From a bacterium (GTDB lineage: Bacteria > ARS69), in the NCBI GenBank assembly GCA_025774805.1, contig JALGZR010000144.1, positions 1 through 5,493 of the forward strand: a stretch of 5,493 bases of DNA. Direction: 5' to 3'. The notes under the pieces were generated by a model that saw only the letters and a list, made by a program, of their open reading frames with translations, made no database searches and was not told the origin of the DNA. The translations under genes and the position numbers were made by a program. Positions within the stretch are counted from its first letter, which is position 1; every line of letters begins with the position of its first letter. Below are positions 1 to 5,493 of the stretch, in pieces.

Positions 1-2
1 TC

Positions 3-1160
3 CTGTTCGAGATCGCGGTCTACGGTTTGATCGCGGCGGCCGGTGTTGTGGTCGTCGTCTCGACGCGAATGCGATGGACGCGGCCCGGCCGGGTCGAGGT
101 CCTGCTGGCGGGATACTGTCTGCTCGCCATGGTCTCCGCACTCTGGTCCCCGGTCCGGATGCTCTCCCTCGTCCGGGGCGTCCAGTGCGTGGTTCTCCTG
201 CTGGTCGTCGGTGTCGCGCTTCGGCTCTTAGGGCCCCGTCGTCTGCTCGACGCGCTCCACCGTTCCCTCGTCCTCTACGTGCTCGTCGCCGCGACGATCG
301 CCGTGCTCTTTCCCGCCACGCGTATGACTCACGCCTGGCGGGAGTTCGATCGCTTCTCCTGGTTCCACATTCACCCGATTACGGTGGGGACTCTCGCCGG
401 GGCCGCGGCCATTTCGATTTTCGCACGCTCCCTCTTCGGGATTCCGCAGACCTCGCTCCGGGCACGGGTGACTCCCTGGATCTGGCTCGCCGCCACGGCC
501 GGGATCGTGATCGCGACCCACTCCCGGGGGCCCCTGGCCGCGCTTGGGATCGCCGCCGCGGCGATCCTCGGGCGACGATTCCTCCGACCCCCGCTCGCGA
601 CCGCGCTGACGTGCCTGCTCGCAACTCTGCTCGTCCTTTCGGTGATCGTCGGCCACAGCCCCGCCGACGCTCTCCGGGACCTGGAGGGCAACTACGACGC
701 GGTGACCCGATATCTCTTCCGCGGTCAGTCCGCGGACGAGATTCTGCAGTTCAGCGGACGGGCCGAGCTGTGGGATGGAATCGCCCCGCACATCGGGGAA
801 AGACCGCTTCTCGGGCACGGCTTCCTCTCGTCCCGGTGGATCACCATCAACCTCATCTCGTGGTCGCGGGGGGGCGGCTACGCGCACAACGCCCTCGTCC
901 AGACGCTCCTCGACTTCGGAGCGACGGGAGTCCTGTTGCTCTGGGTTCCCGTGATGATCACTCTCTTCCCGGGACGGCTCTGGGGACCCGGAATCGGGCG
1001 GGAGCTGCGCCGCGACCGGATCACCGTCTCCGCCGTCATGCTGTTCTTGGTGGTGAACTCGCTGAGTACGGAGGGGTTCGCCGGTCCGCCAAGCTTCGAG
1101 ATCCTCCTGGTGTTCGGGCTCGCCGCGGCCGCCGAGAGATTGCGACGATCGCCGGGATAG
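3..1160 (+). CDS. O-antigen ligase/polymerase-like membrane protein (Wzy_C family), 5' end outside window
   Basis: Probable inner-membrane enzyme that polymerises O-antigen or exopolysaccharide repeat units, or ligates the glycan to its acceptor, at the periplasmic face. The frame is open to the left edge, so the true start lies outside; the TTG at 27 is only an internal possibility. Numbering from that TTG, hydrophobic stretches lie near residues 1-13, 24-40, 51-68, 81-96, 118-134, 150-163, 170-183, 189-208, 289-313, 333-346 and 357-370. A long polar loop covers about 209-286. Family-like motifs are ALWSP (38-42), HSRGPLA (165-171), SGRAELW (243-249) followed by PLLGHGF (260-266), and the conserved HN pair (287-288). 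The gene converges on the minus-strand methyltransferase with 27 bases between stops, so it is not in the rfbF operon. Polymerase and ligase members cannot be separated by motif. The family call is firm; the exact reaction is not. Confidence 0.85.
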   Translation: MFEIAVYGLIAAAGVVVVVSTRMRWTRPGRVEVLLAGYCLLAMVSALWSPVRMLSLVRGVQCVVLLLVVGVALRLLGPRRLLDALHRSLVLYVLVAATIAVLFPATRMTHAWREFDRFSWFHIHPITVGTLAGAAAISIFARSLFGIPQTSLRARVTPWIWLAATAGIVIATHSRGPLAALGIAAAAILGRRFLRPPLATALTCLLATLLVLSVIVGHSPADALRDLEGNYDAVTRYLFRGQSADEILQFSGRAELWDGIAPHIGERPLLGHGFLSSRWITINLISWSRGGGYAHNALVQTLLDFGATGVLLLWVPVMITLFPGRLWGPGIGRELRRDRITVSAVMLFLVVNSLSTEGFAGPPSFEILLVFGLAAAAERLRRSPG

Positions 1161-1164
1161 GCAG

Positions 1165-1181
1165 CCTCGCCCGGTGCGAGG
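1165..1181. terminator. GC hairpin in the convergent gap, possible two-way terminator
   Basis: CCTCGC and GCGAGG form a perfect 6-bp stem around the 5-base loop CCGGT. It fills most of the 27-base gap between the stop of the plus-strand membrane protein (1160) and the stop of the minus-strand methyltransferase (1188). Position and symmetry suit a shared terminator for both transcripts. Neither strand has a following T-run, so it does not meet the standard rho-independent pattern. It may only act as a 3'-end stabiliser, or be chance in GC-rich DNA. Confidence 0.4.
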
Positions 1182-1187
1182 GGAGGA

Positions 1188-2417
1188 TCAGATCACCGCC
1201 GGCTCCGGGACCGGAACGATGAAGCGGCCTCCCCGAGCGACGTATTCGGCCTGTTGCTCCAGGATCTCGTCTTTGAGATTCCAGGCCAGGAGCAGTACGT
1301 AGTCCGGCCGGTCTTCGAGCAGGCGCGCCGGATCGCACACCGGCAGGTGTACCCCGGGCATGAAGCTCCCCTGCTTGTGAGGGTTTCGGTCGACCACGTA
1401 GTCGAGGAGGTCCCGCCCGATCCCCGCCGAGTTGAGGAGGGTCGCGCCCTTGGCCGAGGCGGCGTAGGCGGCCAGCCTCTTGCCCGCACTCCGGAGATCA
1501 TCGAGGAGCTCGCGAAGGGTCTGCTGGACCGTCCCGACCCGTTGCGCGAACGTCCGATAGGCATCGATCCGATCGATCCGATCCCTCTTCTCCTCTTCCA
1601 ACAGCGCCCGGACCGAGTCCGAGACCGTCGGGCTCTTTCCCACGTACAGCCGGAGGGAGCCCCCGTGCGTCGGCAGGCGACGAACGTCGTTCAGTGACAG
1701 GCCCTGGCTCGAGAACAGGTGCCGCAGCGAGGTGACGGAAAAGTAGCAGTGGTGCTCGTGGTAGATCGTGTCGAACTCGCAGTGCTCGATGAGATCCCGG
1801 ACGTAGGGCACTTCCAGCACCGCCATCCCCCCCGGCTCGAGAGCCGAGCGGATGCCGGACACGAAGCCGGTGAGATCGGCGACGTGAGCCAGGACGTTGT
1901 TCGCGAGGATCAGGTCCGCCCGTCGGCCGGCATCGCGCAGCCCTCCGGCCAGGTCCTCCGTGAAGTAGTCGGTGATGACGGGGATGCCCAGCGACTCCGC
2001 AGCGGTGGCCGGTCCCGAGGCGGGGTCGATCCCGAGCACCGGAATGCCCCACTCGTGGAAGTTCCTGAGCATGTAGCCGTCATTGCAGGCGATCTCCATC
2101 ACCAGGCTCGAGCCGTTCAAGCCGAGAATCTCGATCAGTTCCCTGGCGTTGTCCCGGCAGTGGCGAAGCCACGAGTCCGAGCACGACGAGTAGTAGGGGT
2201 AGTCGCTACGGTAGAGGAGATCGGGAGAGACGGTCTCCCGGATTTGGACGAGTGAGCAGTCTTCGCAGTAGAGAACCGTCAGCGGAAAGCGCGGCTCGGG
2301 CAGTGAGAGCTGCTTTTCGGTAAGGAGACGATCCGCGAGCGGCATGAGTCCGAAGGAGAGGATCTCCTGACGTCGCGCGCCGCCGCACGATCGGCAGGCC
2401 GTCGTCGAGTCGTGCAT
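1188..2417 (-). CDS. Zinc-binding sugar C-methyltransferase (TylC3/TcaB9-type), 409 aa
   Basis: Predicted cytoplasmic SAM-dependent enzyme adding a methyl branch to a carbon (C3 in characterised relatives) of an NDP-4-keto-deoxysugar. Three family domains appear in order. The N-terminal zinc domain has CxxC pairs C8/C11 and C51/C54. The Rossmann methyltransferase core has motif I EIACNDG (108-114) and NNVLAHV (173-179). The C-terminal domain has AYAASAKG (317-324), DRNPHKQG (343-350) and LAWNLKDEI (377-385). YHEH at 219-222 matches in position the Tyr-His-Glu-His segment described as catalytic in TcaB9 (near 222-225), and tyrosines 75/76 align roughly with its Tyr76. The ATG at 2417 is chosen because the zinc domain begins just after it, GGGAGG lies 4 bases upstream, and it shares one base with the SDR stop (TGATG), implying coupled translation. 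The reading frame continues 64 codons further upstream, overlapping the SDR gene, but that stretch is not family-like. Family confidence is high; substrate and methylated carbon are inferred. Confidence 0.92.
   Translation of the reverse strand: MHDSTTACRSCGGARRQEILSFGLMPLADRLLTEKQLSLPEPRFPLTVLYCEDCSLVQIRETVSPDLLYRSDYPYYSSCSDSWLRHCRDNARELIEILGLNGSSLVMEIACNDGYMLRNFHEWGIPVLGIDPASGPATAAESLGIPVITDYFTEDLAGGLRDAGRRADLILANNVLAHVADLTGFVSGIRSALEPGGMAVLEVPYVRDLIEHCEFDTIYHEHHCYFSVTSLRHLFSSQGLSLNDVRRLPTHGGSLRLYVGKSPTVSDSVRALLEEEKRDRIDRIDAYRTFAQRVGTVQQTLRELLDDLRSAGKRLAAYAASAKGATLLNSAGIGRDLLDYVVDRNPHKQGSFMPGVHLPVCDPARLLEDRPDYVLLLAWNLKDEILEQQAEYVARGGRFIVPVPEPAVI
1563..1584. repeat. Short 9-base tandem repeat inside the methyltransferase gene
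   Basis: ATCGATCCG occurs twice in a row (1563-1571 and 1572-1580), followed by a partial third copy ATCC. The unit is a multiple of three, so the frame is kept; it encodes a D-R-I-D-R-I-D run in the helical segment between the catalytic core and the C-terminal domain. It could arise or vary by slippage, but with about 2.4 copies it is minor. Confidence 0.6.
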
Positions 2418-3478
2418 CACGCCTCCCGCGCCCACTGCCGCCGGGAGGCGGGCCGGTTCCAGCGCAGGTCCGCGTCCAGCTCGCCCGTGCCGATCAGGCG
2501 CTTGATCTCCTCGAGCCGGAGATACTCCGGTCCGAGGAAGCGGTCCGCGGTCAATCCCCTCTCGCGATAGGCGTCGTAGAGCTCCTCGACTCCCCGTTGT
2601 ACGGTCCACCGCGGGCGGTACTGGGGAAACGTGCCCTCGATCTTCTCACAGCTGATCCGGTAGCACCGCAGGTCCGGCCCGGCCCCGTCGGCGAACCGGA
2701 TCCGGGACCCGGGAATCGTCCGCTGGACGATCTCCGCCACGGCGCGAATCTGGTAGTTCTCTCCGCTCCGGCCCACGTCGAATGCCGCGTCGTGAATCGT
2801 CTCGCGCGGCGCGTGCAGGATCGTCAGGTAGGCGAGAGCGATGTCCTCGACGTGAACGAGCGGCCGCCAGGGGGTCCCGTCGCTCTTGAGCAACACCTCT
2901 CCCTGCACCATCGCGTAGCCCGTCAGGTTGTTGACGACGAGATCGGCCCGAAGCCGGGGCGAGACGCCGTAGGCCGTGGCGCAGCGGAGGTACGTCGGAC
3001 TGAAGGTGTTGTCCGCCAGTCGCGACAGATCGCGCTCTGCCAGGACCTTTGACTTACCGTACGGTGTGACCGGGTTGAATGGGGCCGTCTCATCCAGGAT
3101 GTCGAGAGCGCTCGCGGCTCCGTACAGGCTGCAAGAGGAAGCGAACAGGAATCGTGGGACGCCGGCCTGTTTCGCGAGCCAGCCGAGACGTGCCGACGCT
3201 TCGTGGTTGATCTCGTAGGTGCACCGGGGATCGAGATCTCCGAGGGGATCGTTGGAGAGGCCGGCCAGATGGATGACGGCATCGAAGCCCACGAGATCCT
3301 CCCGCTCGACGTCCCGCACGTCGATCGCGAGTGTGGGCACCTCTGCGGGGGAAGCGCCGAAATCGCCGTTCGAGAACAGACCGCTGTCGAGCCCCACGAC
3401 CTGGTGCCCTGCGGCCGTGACGAGAGGAGTCAGGATCGATCCGATGTATCCTTCGTGGCCGGTGATGAGGACTCTCAC
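2417..3478 (-). CDS. NAD-dependent epimerase/reductase, extended SDR, 353 aa
   Basis: Predicted cytoplasmic sugar-nucleotide epimerase or 4-ketoreductase of the extended short-chain dehydrogenase family. The N-terminal Rossmann fold has the glycine motif GHEGYIG (7-13), D31 after the second strand, and HLAG (70-73). The catalytic part has SSCSLYG (114-120) and YGKSK, giving the Tyr140/Lys144 pair. VVNNL (181-185) and the segment after 220 belong to the substrate-binding C-terminal half. The TDE triad typical of NDP-sugar 4,6-dehydratases is absent at the SSCSLYG position, so I favour epimerase or reductase over dehydratase. The GTG at 3478 is the only suitable start before the glycine motif; AAAGGGG lies 11 bases upstream, a slightly long spacing. 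The gene follows rfbF by 79 bases and overlaps the methyltransferase start by one base. Family is certain; reaction and sugar are not. Confidence 0.9.
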   Translation of the reverse strand: MRVLITGHEGYIGSILTPLVTAAGHQVVGLDSGLFSNGDFGASPAEVPTLAIDVRDVEREDLVGFDAVIHLAGLSNDPLGDLDPRCTYEINHEASARLGWLAKQAGVPRFLFASSCSLYGAASALDILDETAPFNPVTPYGKSKVLAERDLSRLADNTFSPTYLRCATAYGVSPRLRADLVVNNLTGYAMVQGEVLLKSDGTPWRPLVHVEDIALAYLTILHAPRETIHDAAFDVGRSGENYQIRAVAEIVQRTIPGSRIRFADGAGPDLRCYRISCEKIEGTFPQYRPRWTVQRGVEELYDAYRERGLTADRFLGPEYLRLEEIKRLIGTGELDADLRWNRPASRRQWAREA

Positions 3479-3557
3479 GGTTGTCGTTTCCCCTTTGCTC
3501 CGTTGTAGTTCTACGGATGCCCGACGGTTTCGCCACCGGTTCCGCAGTAGTCGTTCG

Positions 3558-4328
3558 TCAGTCCCAGACCTTCCAAGGGGCCTCGCCCTGACTCCAGAGG
3601 CTATCCAACAGCTTTCGGTCCCGAAGCGTATCCATGCACTGCCAGAAGCCCTCGTGCTTGAAGGCCCGAAGCTGATCGTCACGCGCGAGCCGATCCAGCG
3701 GGCCCCGCTCCCACTGTGTTTCGTCTCCGTTGATGTAGCCGAAAACCCCGGGCTCGAGCACGAAGAAGGCCCCGTTGATCCACCCCTCGTCGATCTGGGG
3801 CTTCTCGGAGAAACGGACCACCGCATCCCCCCGGATCTCGAGCTTCCCGAAGCGGGCGGGAGGTCGAACCGCCGTCACCGTGGCCAACCGTCCGTGCGAA
3901 CGGTGAAAATCGATGAGGGCCGGCAGATCGACCGTCGACACTCCGTCTCCCCACGTCAGCATGAATGTCGAGTCCCCCAGAAGGGGCGCGAGCCGTTTGA
4001 TCCGCCCCCCGGTTCCGGTCATCAGGCCCGTCTCGACGAGTCGGACCTTCCAGGCCTCACGCACCCTCCCCTCACGTTTGTACATCCCGTTCGACAGGTC
4101 GACGGTCAGGTCTCCGTTGAACGAACAGTAATCGACGAAGAACCGCTTGATCTGCTCGCCCTTGTATCCCAGGGCCACGACAAACTCATCGAATCCGAAG
4201 TGCCAATAGTATTTCATGATGTGCCAGAGAATCGGACGGTCGCCGATCTCCACCATCGGCTTCGGTTTGCTCTCCGTCTCTTCGGAGAGGCGGGAGCCCA
4301 TGCCTCCGGCGAGTATTCCCACTCTCAC
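3558..4328 (-). CDS. rfbF: Glucose-1-phosphate cytidylyltransferase, 256 aa
   Basis: Converts CTP and alpha-D-glucose 1-phosphate to CDP-glucose and pyrophosphate, the entry step to CDP-deoxysugars, in the cytoplasm. The protein aligns by eye over its whole length with Salmonella RfbF (257 aa). Visible motifs are the nucleotide-binding [13 protein letters not shown] (6-18), KPKPMVEIG (21-29), ILWHIMKYY (33-41), GYKG (54-57), TGGRIKR (106-112), GDG (127-129), RFG (159-161), EKP (175-177), INGAFFVL (184-191) and [10 protein letters not shown] (228-237). D128 and D233 fit the family's metal-binding aspartates. The GTG at 4328 is chosen because the nucleotide-binding motif follows at once and AGAGGG sits 7 bases upstream. 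It is the first gene of the likely three-gene operon, behind a long leader. The CDP-glucose 4,6-dehydratase (rfbG), often next to rfbF, is not in the window. Confidence 0.96.
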   Translation of the reverse strand: MRVGILAGGMGSRLSEETESKPKPMVEIGDRPILWHIMKYYWHFGFDEFVVALGYKGEQIKRFFVDYCSFNGDLTVDLSNGMYKREGRVREAWKVRLVETGLMTGTGGRIKRLAPLLGDSTFMLTWGDGVSTVDLPALIDFHRSHGRLATVTAVRPPARFGKLEIRGDAVVRFSEKPQIDEGWINGAFFVLEPGVFGYINGDETQWERGPLDRLARDDQLRAFKHEGFWQCMDTLRDRKLLDSLWSQGEAPWKVWD

Positions 4329-4384
4329 GATGCGTCCCTCTGGATGCGTCTGTAGGGCCGTGATTCGACTTCAGGTCGCTGGGT

Positions 4385-4402
4385 CGCGTCTCAGGAGACG
4401 CG
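4385..4402. promoter_or_regulatory. 18-base inverted repeat in the rfbF leader
   Basis: CGCGTCTC and GAGACGCG form a perfect 8-base inverted repeat about a 2-base centre, on either strand. As RNA it would fold with 6-7 bp and a small loop; on the rfbF sense strand the loop carries CCT. It lies 57 bases upstream of the rfbF start and about 80 bases downstream of the predicted transcription start. No T-run follows on the minus strand, so it is not a standard terminator. It could be a repressor site, a leader hairpin or a transcript stabiliser; the regulator is unknown. Confidence 0.45.
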
Positions 4403-4484
4403 GCACTCGAGATGCTTCCGTCGAGACAAGACCGTCGGCAAAGATCAGTGCCGTGGCCGGAAAACTCGGAAGGAAGCACATTCA

Positions 4485-4514
4485 ATTATACGCGAACGCG
4501 ATTCGGACATTCCA
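4485..4514 (-). promoter_or_regulatory. Sigma-70-type promoter for the rfbF operon
   Basis: Read on the minus strand, a perfect TATAAT box occupies 4490-4485. The best -35 match at 18-base spacing is TGGAAT (4514-4509), only three of six consensus bases, so the promoter may rely on upstream contacts or an activator. Upstream on the same strand are A-tracts at about 4555-4551 and 4536-4532, spaced about two helical turns apart, which resemble an UP element. Transcription would start near 4481-4478, giving a leader of about 150 bases before the rfbF GTG. The box is directly visible; its function is inferred. Confidence 0.55.
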
Positions 4515-4592
4515 TAGACAATAAGTATTTCTTTTTGACAGGATTGAGTGTTTTTGATGAGGTTTGATTCGGGGGTCGGTCGATCGGCCCGC

Positions 4593-5492
4593 TTATCCCG
4601 GGATCGGCTCGACGAGCCCGTGCTGACGGAGGAGTCGGCAGGCGCGGCGCACGAGAGGGAACGGTAGACCCGAGCGCTCCGCGATCTCGAGGAGGTCGTG
4701 TTCGCCGTCGGAAAGGTTCATGACCCAGAGAAGGGCCATCTCCAGATCGGCCCGCCGCTGCAAGCCGCCCATCATCCCGTAGAGACCTCGCTTTCCGAGC
4801 TGCGGCTCGGCCTCGGGGATCAGGTTCAGGTATCGCCGGTTTCCTTCGAGCACGGCGATGATCTCGAGGCAGACGTCCAGGGCCTCCGCGAGCCGATCGG
4901 GACTGACCAAGCCCGGGTCATCTCCGGAGCTGTGGTACCCAGGGAATCCCGAGTGCGGGGAGCGAGTCAGCGAGCCGACCGGCAGGTTGAACTTGGGAGA
5001 CCCGAAGTTGCGCTCGTCGTATCCGTAAGGGGAGAACTCCACCACGTCGTGGGGGCGATTTCGGTTTCGAAGCACGTACGGGGCCACCCGGTCGATCTCG
5101 GAGTCTCCGGGGCGGCTCTTCTTGTAGGTGAAGCCGGCGGAGTCCCCGAGGCAGGCCAATACCAGGCCGTGCCGAATCCGGTTCAGGCGCTCCACGTTTC
5201 GACTGAGCCACACCACGGATCCGATCCCGCCCGGAATGAACAGGACGCGATAGGAGTACCGCGTCCTACTTTTTCGCAGCAGAGTGCCCAGAAGGGTCGC
5301 GATCACATTGCCGGAGAGATTGTCGTTGCACATCGAGGGATGACAGGCATGGGACGAGATCAGAACCTCTTCTTCTTCTCGTCCCTCGAGAAGACACTCT
5401 CCGTAGCTCAAGTGACCGTCCTCGAGCGTGGAGTCGATCACGACCTCGTAGCGACCCTCCTCGAGCCGCTCGAACTCACGGTGGGCGAGACA
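4593..5492 (-). CDS. DUF4910 aminopeptidase-like protein with C-terminal winged helix, N-terminus outside window
   Basis: The 299 visible residues are the C-terminal part of a family whose members are about 430 aa. The frame is open to the right edge, so the start lies outside; the GTG at 5441 is internal, since family-like sequence (EGRYEVVIDSTLEDG) spans it. Motifs in order, numbered from that GTG: YGE (13-15), ISSHACHPSMCNDNLSG (28-44) with likely metal-binding His/Asp residues, PGGIGSVVWLS (70-80), GYHSSGDDPGLVSP (168-181) and EPQLGKRGLYG (212-222). Residues from about 241 form a winged-helix-like end (DGEHDLLEIAERSGLPFPLVRRA, in two helices). The family resembles M28-type zinc aminopeptidases, but I know of no established substrate. 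Members recur beside sugar-nucleotide and methyltransferase genes, so a role in glycan modification is plausible. It is 264 bases upstream of rfbF on the same strand, and the promoter between them suggests a separate transcription unit. Many relatives have PGTIGS where this has PGGIGS (from memory). Confidence 0.85.
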   Translation of the reverse strand, partial: CLAHREFERLEEGRYEVVIDSTLEDGHLSYGECLLEGREEEEVLISSHACHPSMCNDNLSGNVIATLLGTLLRKSRTRYSYRVLFIPGGIGSVVWLSRNVERLNRIRHGLVLACLGDSAGFTYKKSRPGDSEIDRVAPYVLRNRNRPHDVVEFSPYGYDERNFGSPKFNLPVGSLTRSPHSGFPGYHSSGDDPGLVSPDRLAEALDVCLEIIAVLEGNRRYLNLIPEAEPQLGKRGLYGMMGGLQRRADLEMALLWVMNLSDGEHDLLEIAERSGLPFPLVRRACRLLRQHGLVEPIPG

Positions 5493-5493
5493 G

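Larger units (their letters stand above)
4329..4592 (-). other. 264-base intergenic region: promoter and leader of the rfbF operon
   Basis: This stretch separates the DUF4910 gene stop (4593) from the rfbF start (4328), both on the minus strand. I see no convincing coding sequence in it. The part nearest rfbF (4329-4480) is GC-rich leader with an 18-base inverted repeat and the rfbF ribosome binding site. The middle (about 4480-4570) is clearly AT-richer than the rest of the window and holds a promoter-like box. The end next to the DUF4910 gene (about 4571-4590) is GC-rich with an imperfect GGG...CCC inverted repeat. No T-run follows that repeat on the minus strand, so no clear terminator for the DUF4910 gene is seen. 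Confidence 0.7.

Noticed and set aside
74-1222. Long plus-strand frame overlapping the membrane-protein gene
   Set aside because: It is an alternate frame rich in Arg, Pro and Gly with no domain, typical of GC-rich shadows; the frame ending at 1160 has clear Wzy_C motifs and membrane segments.
2418-2609. 64-codon N-terminal extension of the methyltransferase
   Set aside because: The extension overlaps the SDR gene in another frame and is not family-like; the ATG at 2417 puts the zinc domain at the N-terminus as in relatives.
3479-3557. Separate promoter or hairpin between rfbF and the SDR
   Set aside because: Only a 4-bp CGGT/ACCG pair and no convincing -10 or -35 box are visible in the 79-base gap; co-transcription is simpler.
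3479-3826. 116-codon N-terminal extension of the SDR
   Set aside because: It overlaps the rfbF gene out of frame and precedes the Rossmann glycine motif with non-family sequence; the GTG at 3478 places that motif correctly.
3219-4355. 378-codon plus-strand frame opposite rfbF and the SDR start
   Set aside because: It lies antisense to rfbF, which is unmistakable by whole-length similarity, and its product has no recognisable motif.
4186-4485. 99-codon minus-strand frame across the rfbF leader
   Set aside because: It would start with TTG touching the predicted -10 box, has no family likeness, and runs into rfbF in the wrong frame.
4535-4540. Perfect TTGACA on the plus strand
   Set aside because: There is no good -10 box at 16-18 bases and no plus-strand gene downstream; it is probably chance in the AT-rich stretch.
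4570-4592. Terminator after the DUF4910 gene
   Set aside because: The GGG...CCC inverted repeat has mismatches and no T-run follows on the minus strand.

Overview
This is a GC-rich bacterial window carrying part of a surface-polysaccharide (O-antigen, capsule or exopolysaccharide) locus. G/C-ending codons dominate, and GTG or TTG starts are common, which points to a high-GC bacterium. Nothing here fixes the phylum; an uncultured soil or sediment lineage is possible but is only a guess. No tRNA, rRNA, CRISPR array, insertion sequence or phage gene is visible.

Layout from left to right. (1) On the plus strand, from the left edge to 1160, lies the 3' part of a multi-spanning O-antigen ligase/polymerase-like membrane protein (Wzy_C type). 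(2) A 27-base convergent gap holds a compact GC hairpin. (3) On the minus strand, in transcription order, lie three sugar-nucleotide genes: rfbF (glucose-1-phosphate cytidylyltransferase, 4328-3558), an extended-SDR NAD-dependent epimerase/reductase (3478-2417), and a zinc-binding C-methyltransferase of the TylC3/TcaB9 type (2417-1188). The last two are joined by a TGATG stop/start overlap. (4) Upstream of rfbF is a 264-base intergenic region with a locally AT-rich stretch, a perfect TATAAT box and a roughly 150-base leader containing an 18-base inverted repeat. (5) Beyond it, also on the minus strand, is the C-terminal two thirds or so of a DUF4910-type aminopeptidase-like protein with a C-terminal winged helix. 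It runs off the right edge.

How the genes may work together: RfbF makes CDP-glucose. The methyltransferase and SDR would then C-methylate and reduce or epimerise a CDP-keto-deoxysugar to give a branched-chain residue, and the Wzy/WaaL-like protein would polymerise or ligate the glycan. The 4,6-dehydratase (RfbG type) needed to make the keto-sugar is not in the window, so the pathway is incomplete here and the final sugar cannot be named. The DUF4910 protein recurs, in my recollection, next to such genes, but its role is unknown.

The genes are recognisable families. The less ordinary points are the DUF4910 association, the incomplete CDP-sugar cassette, and the structured leader upstream of rfbF.
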